The notes below the pieces were generated by a model. The model made no database searches. It saw only the letters and a program-made list of their open reading frames with translations, and was not told the DNA's origin. Below are positions 20,226 to 27,472 of a DNA stretch of 27,472 nt, piece after piece (positions within the stretch are counted from its first letter, which is position 1; every line of letters begins with the position of its first letter). The translations under genes were made by a program, and so were the position numbers. The stretch lies in NCBI GenBank assembly GCA_903772945.1, contig CAICTM010001533.1:1-27472 (forward strand). The letters are read 5' to 3'. The DNA comes from Seminavis robusta. Its lineage: Eukaryota; Bacillariophyta; Bacillariophyceae; Naviculales; Naviculaceae.

Positions 20226-21638
20226 TTAGCCAAACCACATCACCAAGAATACAATCAAGTAGGTGATGGGATATGCGTACCGAGAAAAGACATCGACGTG
20301 TTCGTCACTAAAGTACATTTCGGTATCGTCCTTCATCATCAACAGATCCATTTTATTATGGAAACCGTTTTCAATCATGTCAGCCTTGGATACATGCATG
20401 ACGCCTGGTTGAGGACTGCCCATTTCCTCGTCTTCATCATAGGAATTATTGTGTTTCTTCTTCTTCTTGCTGCGCTTTTTATCTGCCTTGACTCTTGCTT
20501 TGACGAGCTCTTCTGTCTTTTTCCGTGCACCATCGATACGGGCTTGAATGCGCCGCAACCAGTTGCAAACGACGTATTCGACAATGGCATAGAAGGAAAA
20601 CCAGGCCGATATGGAGAGAAATGTTAGCAACCAGACATCGTTTCCCAGCCGGGGCAGCTGTCCCAGCTGAGCGGCTAAAAAATTGGTGTTGGCCAAGAAA
20701 CCAATCATGGACATGGCAACACGTGCGGGAGCCGCCGATCGATTGAGGAAGAAACTGATCCAACCAATGACCACAAACATGACAGCTGGAGTAATCACAA
20801 AGTCCGAATAGTATTCGGAGTTTCTCGCAAAGTCAAACTGGACTTCTACAGTAGATTCCGCCTGGGTGGCTCCTCCGACACCCGAAATATCCACGCCTCT
20901 GGCGCCTTGGATTCTCCATTCTGTGGTGCCTCCGTGTGGCAGCGAGCCTTCTTGCTGATTGTCTTGGGCCAATGTGACCGGCTCCAAATTATCAAAGAAA
21001 TCCAGAGTGACTCCCTTGGCATCCTCCAGAAACGTTCCAACTCGAAAGCCACAGGTTTGTACGTCTCGAGGAAAGTCATCAAACTGCATTTGGCATGCCA
21101 ACACCATATCCAACTGACTGACATGGATGACTCTTCCCGAGGGATATACCCACACAGAACCGGCGATGCGGCTGTAGGGTTTGGCCAGATTCTCAATGTA
21201 AAAGTCAGGCTGCCAGATATTTTTGAGTACATCTTCGGGAAATCCAACTCTGCCGTCATCTGGAAAGCAACCACCTTGTGACTGGGGAGTGTACCGCAAT
21301 CTAAAATCCTGCCAGCTTCGTCGAAACCAAACACTTAGCTCGTATTCGTTTCGTTTTTGGTCGACGGCATTCAATGACAGAACATGCAATTGAATGCGAG
21401 CTACATCGGGTGGAGCGTCAATGGGATTCGTCCCATTCGAGAACGCCAAGGCTTCACCTGGACGAGTGAAGGAGTCGTAGTCGTCCAGCAAGGCGGCTCG
21501 GAGTGCGCCTGGAGTGCGAGGGCCATTGCAGTTCGTGATGTTCTGGGCGGCACCGAACCAAGGCTGTAGCAATGACAACGACACAACCAATGCAAAAGAT
21601 ATCCCCCGTAGTCCACTCTGAATGGTATGCCGATACAT
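20226..21638 (-). CDS. Cys-loop pentameric ligand-gated ion channel subunit
   Basis: An intronless 470-aa frame. A hydrophobic signal peptide (about 1-31) is followed by the extracellular beta-sandwich with WQPDF (142-146) and a canonical Cys loop: C182 and C196 with 13 residues between and FPRD inside. Four membrane segments follow: M1 about 276-297, M2 about 304-326, M3 about 333-357, M4 about 454-469, with a Lys-rich cytosolic loop (370-396) between M3 and M4. M2 begins PARV (304-307), the selectivity-filter wording of anion channels in the glycine/GABA receptor group, and Leu315 fits the 9' gate. It is thus predicted to be an anion-selective, ligand-gated channel of the plasma or an internal membrane. 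The ligand is unknown. The protein ends only one residue after M4. Such receptors are uncommon in protists. It is convergent with H2B and divergent from H4. Confidence 0.92.
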   Translation of the reverse strand: MYRHTIQSGLRGISFALVVSLSLLQPWFGAAQNITNCNGPRTPGALRAALLDDYDSFTRPGEALAFSNGTNPIDAPPDVARIQLHVLSLNAVDQKRNEYELSVWFRRSWQDFRLRYTPQSQGGCFPDDGRVGFPEDVLKNIWQPDFYIENLAKPYSRIAGSVWVYPSGRVIHVSQLDMVLACQMQFDDFPRDVQTCGFRVGTFLEDAKGVTLDFFDNLEPVTLAQDNQQEGSLPHGGTTEWRIQGARGVDISGVGGATQAESTVEVQFDFARNSEYYSDFVITPAVMFVVIGWISFFLNRSAAPARVAMSMIGFLANTNFLAAQLGQLPRLGNDVWLLTFLSISAWFSFYAIVEYVVCNWLRRIQARIDGARKKTEELVKARVKADKKRSKKKKKHNNSYDEDEEMGSPQPGVMHVSKADMIENGFHNKMDLLMMKDDTEMYFSDEHVDVFSRYAYPITYLIVFLVMWFG

Positions 21639-22516
21639 CAGAGGCTCTACCTCTCAACACAATCACAACGGAAGATAGATACTCGGAAGAAGAGGTGGTA
21701 TGTTTATGGGTTTGTTGGCAGCACTGAGCTGATCGGCACAGGATCTTTGCCTTTGAACGCACGAAAGATCGCTAAAAGACATCGAAAAGGCTTTTCATGT
21801 CATGCTGAACAGCGCACCTCGAAATCTTGGTGTAAAACGGGTTACATTGCTAGATCTAATTGCTCCCCACGGAACTGCGCTGTTGTGAGCCCCCTCTTCC
21901 GAGCCAGTGAGAGAGATCAATCACTGACATCTGGCTAGCTACTAAAGAAAGTTTTTGCCTTGACCCTTTTTATTGATATCTACCTGTTGGATACCATGGA
22001 GTACGTAATGTTTGTCAGTTGAACCGCTTAACCACCCCACTTTCTTCACCCCAAGGAGGTGTGGGGGATCCTTGAAATTTGGACACTCTTGGAAAGGGAT
22101 ACAGCAAACAAATGATAGCCTGCTAACGTGGTGTGAACTATCATGCTACAGTGTAGTACGGTACCCAAATATGTCAACATCCAATCTAATCTATCAATAC
22201 TCTATCAATCAACTACCGGCACCGTACCGGAATGTAAAGTAAGCTTGAAAGAGAGGCTGATTGAATGATTAATCGACAGGAGTCCAAAACATGACGTAAT
22301 CACAACTTCACTGGCTCTGTTTTGTTTTTTAAACTGAGCGGTGCTTGCGTTGGCGCTTGTGCTTGGCTGGCGGCACCCGATGCAGCCGCCATTCTCCTTC
22401 CTCTTTTCTTTTGCTGCTGCTGCTCTCATCTCACAATCCCAGCCTCGAGAAACTTGGAAAGCACTTTCCAAACTCCTCCGTTCTACACTTACTTTGATAC
22501 TTTAGCAACCAACAAG
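21639..22516. other. Intergenic between divergent channel and H4 genes
   Basis: These 878 bases should contain two opposing promoters. I saw no gene. GGTACCG-type palindromic words occur at 22158-22230, and a T-rich TTTTGTTTTTTAAAC stretch lies at 22319-22334, about 190 bases upstream of the H4 ATG. No regulatory element can be named with confidence. Confidence 0.35.
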
Positions 22517-23016
<500 letters not shown>

Positions 23017-23310
23017 ATACCTCCCTTCATTGACGATGTCGTGGGCTGCGGATTATTTTTACTATTCAGACTTCCAGCTTCGGACGATGATTCCAACCCA
23101 ACAAGACCACTGAAAATGGACACGACAATCTCCAATGAAAGACAAAAAGCAAAGAATGAACGAATTGTGGCGATGGGGCCACTGATGAATGAAGGAATGA
23201 ATTTGGCTAGACTGTAATGCTTCTCTATTTAGCTCGTCTAGTCACTATTATGCATTTATGTAAACTTTTGCTGCCTCTTCAAATCTTCCGTACCGTAGCT
23301 AACTACCCAG

Positions 23311-25023
23311 CTAGTAGAAATCATCGTCGTTATTGCGGTAGAAGTCGTCATCTACAATCCGTCCTCGCAACATGCTGGTTTTGGTGGATGTGGTCTCGTC
23401 ACTGTTCTTTCCGGACTGGACCGCAAAAAAGATGAGTAAGATGATCCCGCTCAAACAGCCACCACAGAAAATTCCGGCAATGATGAATAATTGTGGTTGT
23501 GATAACTTGGATAGCGCGCCATCCTTCTTGTTGTTTGTACGATTTCCGGCAGTGGATGGATTGACGGCATTGTCGACATTCATGATTGGAGTAAAACTGT
23601 CGCCTGCACTAGCCATGGGGACGAGTGGAGGAGTTGGTGGATTAGTAGTATTCCGCATGTCTTCTTGGTTTGTCCACATGATGCCATCTCCACTTTGAAT
23701 GCTCCGTTCCTCCTCTTCGCTAATGGGAGCCGGCATCCAATCACGCATACTACTGTTATTGTTGGCATTGGCATTGCTCTTGGAAAAGGAACCCCGTTTC
23801 TTCTTCTTCTTCGAGCTGCTACTCGAATTGCGAGAAGACGTGGATTGTCGGGTATCCGCAGAGAATTGACTATCCTCGTCGTCGTCGTCCTCGTATATCA
23901 CTCTTGCTTGTCGAGGTTGATGGATTTTCGTTCTCGACGGTGGCTGAATTGCCCCACTTTCGGCCGAGAAATCGTCTTCATCACTAAAGTATTCCAGAAC
24001 ACGGTCCTCGCTTGATTGTGTCGGCTTTTGATTGTTGCTGCTATTATTATTATTGGCCCGAGCCGAATTAGCTGTCATTTCCGAACCCATGGATATGTTG
24101 TCGTCTTCGGTTGTGTCTAGGAGGTTGACACTTGTGGGAATGCTGGTGTTACTGGCAGCAGATGGTCGCTGTCTGGTTCTCGTGGTACTGTTTCTGGATC
24201 TCTGACTTGTTTGGCTTGGTCGTCGAGACTGTCTCGTAATGTGCTGGCTAGCTTCTCTGTCTTGAGTATCTGTCGTATTCGTTGCTTGCTGTGATACGGT
24301 GGAAGATTCCTCCGAATGATTCGTTGGAGCTCGAGCTGGCATGGAACGGGAAGACGATTCGAAGGACTCCTCATCGTTGGATTGTTGTTTTCTTCTAACA
24401 GATGCCGAATCTTTTTGAGAGTCAGACGAGGTGTCTGCTCTGGAAGAGGCACCGCTGTTGCTAGTATTGGAAGATCGACGTTTGGTGTTTTTCTTGGTTG
24501 TGGAAGATCTTCGACGGCCACTAGTTCCGGAAGCGTAGCTGCTGTTGCTCATGGCGAGGTCTTCTTCTTTTGATTCCTCTACTACTAGATTGGTCTCCGT
24601 TGCTTCTGGTGGATCTGGTGGAGTCGCTTTGAGTTCTGCTGGTTCAGGCCATCGCTCACTGACATTCATGCTATCTTCCCATCGCTCACTCTGACTCATG
24701 TCCATGGCGTTGCCATTGCCATGTTGCTGTTGTTGCTTGGGTGATTTGATTCTCGTTTTCACATCTCCCTTGACCACTTCCAATTTTTCTCGTGACTTGA
24801 ACGAAAAGACCAAGTCGTCGTGACCATCTTCGAGCAGTGTCACCTTCAATCGATCACTGGCGCTTCCCGCCTTGTTGGCAGTGGCCTTGTGCAAAGAAGT
24901 CCAAGGCCATTCCTCTGTGGTCAGGCCATCGTCTCCAGCAAAACTCAACACTGTGGGGGTCAAAATCAAGCTACCAACCGATTTGCGGTACTTGACGGGG
25001 CGGTGCAAGGCAGTGGATGACAT
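23311..25023 (-). CDS. Single-pass membrane protein with TFIIH-p62-like PH domain
   Basis: An intronless 570-aa frame with its ATG at 25021-25023. Residues about 8-95 (VKYRKSVGSLILTPTVLSF, WPWTSLHKATANKAGSASDRLKVTL, DDLVFSFKSREKLEVVKGDV) resemble the PH-fold domain at the N-terminus of TFIIH subunit p62/Tfb1: a beta strand pair, a W-containing strand, an LKV strand, an FxF strand and a C-terminal helix. Residues about 100-505 are low-complexity and presumably disordered, rich in Ser, Asn, Gln and Asp/Glu, with acidic runs and basic patches. A transmembrane helix, about 512-535, is followed by a 32-residue tail ending in two DDDFY motifs (558-562 and 566-570). The BSD domains of true p62 are absent, so it is not TFIIH p62. 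Basic residues before the helix suggest the long N-terminal part faces the cytosol or nucleoplasm. Function unknown. Confidence 0.75.
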   Translation of the reverse strand: MSSTALHRPVKYRKSVGSLILTPTVLSFAGDDGLTTEEWPWTSLHKATANKAGSASDRLKVTLLEDGHDDLVFSFKSREKLEVVKGDVKTRIKSPKQQQQHGNGNAMDMSQSERWEDSMNVSERWPEPAELKATPPDPPEATETNLVVEESKEEDLAMSNSSYASGTSGRRRSSTTKKNTKRRSSNTSNSGASSRADTSSDSQKDSASVRRKQQSNDEESFESSSRSMPARAPTNHSEESSTVSQQATNTTDTQDREASQHITRQSRRPSQTSQRSRNSTTRTRQRPSAASNTSIPTSVNLLDTTEDDNISMGSEMTANSARANNNNSSNNQKPTQSSEDRVLEYFSDEDDFSAESGAIQPPSRTKIHQPRQARVIYEDDDDEDSQFSADTRQSTSSRNSSSSSKKKKKRGSFSKSNANANNNSSMRDWMPAPISEEEERSIQSGDGIMWTNQEDMRNTTNPPTPPLVPMASAGDSFTPIMNVDNAVNPSTAGNRTNNKKDGALSKLSQPQLFIIAGIFCGGCLSGIILLIFFAVQSGKNSDETTSTKTSMLRGRIVDDDFYRNNDDDFY

Positions 25024-25287
25024 TGTTTCTCGTCCCTTTCCTCTCCTGGAACGACAACAATATCCATATCATCTTTTCCTCGTTGTCTCCTCGATCTGTT
25101 CCAGCGTTGTTGTTCTGATTATTCGAATGAGTCGATTTGGTTTAAATTCTATTCGATTCAACCAACCGATTCGAACTTAAGAAGTACAGCTCTATTGGCT
25201 TGATGATTTACACTGGATCACCAGAAGACCCACTGGAGAGTGCGGAAATGGGACTTAAATCTTTAAAAAACCACCGTTTAAAGAAGC
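25024..25287. other. 5' flank of the PH-domain membrane protein gene
   Basis: Upstream sequence with ATTCGA/TCGAAT words repeated at 25123-25175. No gene is seen. Confidence 0.35.
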
Positions 25288-25910
25288 TGCGTGAAACTAG
25301 TACTAGTTTCACGCACTGTTTCACGCACGTGAAACTATTACTAGTTTGAATGCGTGAAACTATGTTCAGTCGTGTGTGAAACTAATTTCAGTCGTGCGTG
25401 AAACTATCTCTATCGCTCTATCGGTAGTAGTCACTAGTAAATCTTGCTTGAAACTAGCTGTTGTTCTGCGTGAAACTAGGCGTTGTTCTGCGTGAAACTA
25501 TTACTAGTTTCACGCAGGCCTGCGTGAAACCTCAGTTGTATGCTCCTTCGAGGAATTCCCCGACTCCGGGAATTCCTCCACTATATCTCAAATGTTAGAA
25601 GGAAGCATTAAAGGGAAAGGGAATGGGGGAAAGGAATTACGTACGTAGACCTGTGTAGACTAGTACTGATTCATGACTCGCAGTCACGTTCAGGACTAGT
25701 CAGTCAAATTCCTGCTCCTTCAAGGAATTGGGGAATTCCTCCATTCCCCTCAGAATTCCCCGGCTCAAAAAGGGCAAGGAATAAGGAGTACTGTATACAA
25801 CTAAGCGTGAAACTAGCTTGAAACGGTTAGTTTCACTCAGGCTTGCATGAAACTAACTCCTAGCTAGCTAGATCTAGTTTCACCCAAGCCGTAGTTTCAC
25901 GCAGGACGGT
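25288..25910. repeat. Palindrome-rich array built on GTGAAACTA
   Basis: About 18 copies of GTGAAACTA-like words occur in both orientations, clustered at 25288-25530 and 25804-25910. There is a perfect 28-nt palindrome at 25288-25315, a 28-nt near-perfect one at 25489-25516 and a perfect 24-nt one at 25507-25530, the last two overlapping. A short tandem with GTTGTTCTGCGTGAAACTA precedes them. The middle, 25550-25775, holds GGAATTCC-type palindromes. It has no coding potential. It resembles a foldback or MITE-like repeat. Confidence 0.75.
25551..25775. repeat. GGAATTCC palindrome pair inside the array
   Basis: Two similar blocks, CTCCTTCGAGGAATTCCCC (25541-25561) and CTCCTTCAAGGAATTGGGG (25715-25735), are each followed by GGGAATTCCTCCA and by further AATTCCCC words. 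They look like two copies of one short repeat with internal dyad symmetry, about 170 bases apart. Confidence 0.5.
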
Positions 25911-25915
25911 TAAAT

Positions 25916-26152
25916 CTTGTTTCAGCACCCTGCTGGTTCGAGGTTTCCATTTCCGCCTCCAACAACCCCAAGGAAGCAATACAGCTGGCCAGCATGTGTA
26001 CTGTATCCAACATCCATGAAGAACAGACAGCCGAAGGCTGATGCCCTCAACTGTCAAAAAAGAGATTTGATTCTTTGGCCAAATCCAACACTGTGTTCAA
26101 CTGAACACACAGTCTACTGTAGTCTATCGATAGCCAACCAAAACACACACAT
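25916..26152. other. Spacer with first copy of a dispersed direct repeat
   Basis: No gene is seen. The block 26021-26097 (CCGAAGGCTGATGCCCTCAA, then a TCAAAAAAGAGATTTGATT segment) recurs in diverged form at 26349-26449. A short inverted repeat, GTGTTCAACTGAACAC, lies at 26093-26108. Confidence 0.5.
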
Positions 26153-26345
26153 TGGTACTCGGAGTATGTTTTACCAGCTAACAATTAATATTTACCTCAT
26201 CCTTTATGACGGACGTACAGACTAACTTGCACACATACTCTGGTACTCGGAGTATGTTTTACCTGCTAACAATTATTATTTACCCCATCCTTTATGGCGG
26301 ACGTACATACTAACTTGCACACACACATAGTTTGGTACTCGGAGT
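26153..26345. repeat. Tandem repeat, about 90-bp unit
   Basis: A unit starting TGGTACTCGGAGTATGTTTT begins at 26153 and again at 26241, with a partial third copy at 26333, so the spacing is 88 and 92 bases. The full units differ at only a few sites (for example GACGG against GGCGG) and end in ACTAACTTGCACACA. No open frame follows the period. Confidence 0.8.
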
Positions 26346-26348
26346 ATA

Positions 26349-26449
26349 GAACAAGCAGCCGGAGGCTGATGCCCTCAACTGTCAAAAAGAGATTTGATTG
26401 GATTCCCCAATCGAATCCTTTTATCTTTGGTCAAATCCTTTACTGTGTT
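26349..26449. repeat. Second copy of the dispersed direct repeat
   Basis: It matches 26021-26097 but contains an extra segment of about 24 bases (around 26400-26424, GATTCCCCAATCGAATCC). Together the two copies bracket the 90-bp tandem. Confidence 0.65.
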
Positions 26450-27325
26450 TGTTGGTTGCTAGTAACACTCTAGCTTAGTAAAGGTAAAATACTGTTTTAC
26501 TGTTAAGCTATTTCCAAGAAGTGATCTTTCTCCATGTATTTCTGGGATTGATTCAACTTCAAAGGATATACCATGTACAACAAGTCACAGCCATTCAATT
26601 CCAAAGAAGAGGAGGCCGTGATGAAGGAAGAGCTTCCCCAGCTGGGAAGAAGAGGATTCCATTCCTCTGGAAAAACAAACAGCAGACATCCAACACTTCT
26701 TGGACATCCAACACAACAGAAGAGACACTCACGTTCCATTCCAATGGACAACAAGCTGACTCCAGATAGCTACAAGCTATTGCACAGACTCTGCTCACCT
26801 GATTTCCAAATCCAGAATCAAGCCTGAATGGATTGATGTTTCAACACATCATTGGCGATTGAGACCATGGCATATCGATGTCCAGTTCAGTCTACACCGC
26901 CAGTCAAGAGCACAGTTTGAGTCTACGAGAATGCAGCCGGAACTTCCTAGTTTCCAGCTACAGCAATACCAAGTGACCGGAACTTCCCAGTCACGGTTCA
27001 ACAAGTGATCGGAACTTCCCGTCGTTAGTACGGAATAGTCGATAAGCAAAATCAAGTGACGGCACAACCGCCACAGCAAGTCATACAGGAGTGGCAACAC
27101 TACAGGAGTGGTAGCCACAGTGGCTTTTCATGACGACACGTCCACATGTCCACATTGACGTGACAGATTTGTCAGCACTGCTATGGATGACAAGCTTCTG
27201 CCACCAGCGAATGCCGAGCAACCTAGCAATTGGTCTCTCTGCACCAACAGCTTTCCTTATGGAGCAACCATCATTACATTAATTATTCGTTCCACGGTAT
27301 CCTTTATGGAACCGTGCAGGAGTGT
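26450..27325. other. Non-coding spacer, possible repeat debris
   Basis: No frame shows a recognisable domain. A hairpin with arms TAGCTTA/TAAGCTA and GTAAAA/GTTTTAC lies at 26471-26510. The word CGGAACTTCC occurs three times (26938, 26978, 27010), and CAGGAGTG recurs at 27087, 27102 and 27318. The region may be internal debris of a retroelement but I cannot assign it. Confidence 0.35.
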
Positions 27326-27472
27326 GTTGGAGTTGTATTACAGACACCTCAATACAAATTAGTCGTTTATCCCAATCTAGTTGATAGGGGATATCTATAT
27401 CTTATTCTCTAGTTACATACATGGGGAGTTTAACTGATCTATATGGTCACCCCCTTCACTATAATCCTGTTG
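27326..27472 (+). repeat. Possible LTR start (TGTTGGAGTTGTATTAC)
   Basis: The sequence beginning TGTTGGAGTTG after a purine-containing GCAGGAGTG resembles the start of a copia-type LTR preceded by a polypurine tract. It is followed by an AT-rich stretch with TATCTATATCTTATTCT. Only 147 bases are in the window and no partner LTR is visible. Confidence 0.25.

Noticed and set aside
20163..20627. A 154-residue plus-strand frame with hydrophobic segments
   Set aside because: It is antisense to the C-terminal third of the Cys-loop channel. Its hydrophobic parts mirror the Lys/Asp-rich loop codons read backwards.
23665..24573. Plus-strand frames opposite the PH-domain protein
   Set aside because: They are antisense by-products of the Ser/Asn-rich low-complexity coding sequence.
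26503..26827. Overlapping 67-84 residue frames on both strands
   Set aside because: Mutually conflicting frames in a repeat-rich region with no family resemblance.

Overview
The window reads as nuclear DNA of a stramenopile alga, most likely a diatom. The grounds are: genes with short spliceosomal introns (about 80-170 bp, GT-AG); a membrane-anchored class III nucleotide cyclase fused to a cyclic-nucleotide phosphodiesterase, an architecture known from diatoms; intron-bearing histone H2B and H4 genes; and much Ty3/gypsy-type retrotransposon debris with intergenic DNA rich in CTAG and TACATGTA words. I cannot name the species. TAA, TAG and TGA all act as normal stops in the host genes.

Layout. 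1-5998 holds minus-strand Ty3/gypsy material in two same-direction pieces. Copy B (about 2731-5998) carries a leader/LTR-like end, gag, protease and most of RT in one reading frame, broken by six in-frame stop codons. Copy A (about 1-2722) repeats the same region but is eroded by a dense scatter of tiny deletions and lacks about 1 kb of gag; only its RNase H part (29 to about 660) is still open. Next, head-on, comes a plus-strand Ty3/gypsy pol remnant (5999-9254) with frameshifts, a good DD35E integrase core and a 231-bp hairpin-rich insertion in its RT.

The host gene block runs from 10 to 25 kb. It contains folylpolyglutamate/dihydrofolate synthase (minus, 2 exons, 10064-11728); a 12-exon receptor-type cyclase-phosphodiesterase (plus, 13402-18151) with an 8-nt microexon and altered catalytic residues; histone H2B (plus, 18878-19405) with an 11-nt microexon; a Cys-loop pentameric ligand-gated channel with an anion-type PARV filter (minus, 20226-21638); histone H4 (plus, 22517-23016, 3 exons); and a single-pass membrane protein with an N-terminal TFIIH-p62-like PH domain (minus, 23311-25023).

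From 25.1 kb to the end I see no convincing gene. This stretch holds a palindrome-rich array built on a GTGAAACTA word (25288-25910), GGAATTCC palindromes, a 90-bp tandem repeat framed by a dispersed direct repeat (26021-26450), and possibly the start of an LTR near 27326.

The genes do not form an operon or an evident pathway. The cyclase-PDE fusion and the anion-channel-like receptor are two independent candidates for sensing at a membrane. I did not find a multi-gene novel system; the most notable items are residue changes, microexons and unusual domain combinations in single genes. All exon boundaries were worked out by eye from splice signals, phase and family conservation.
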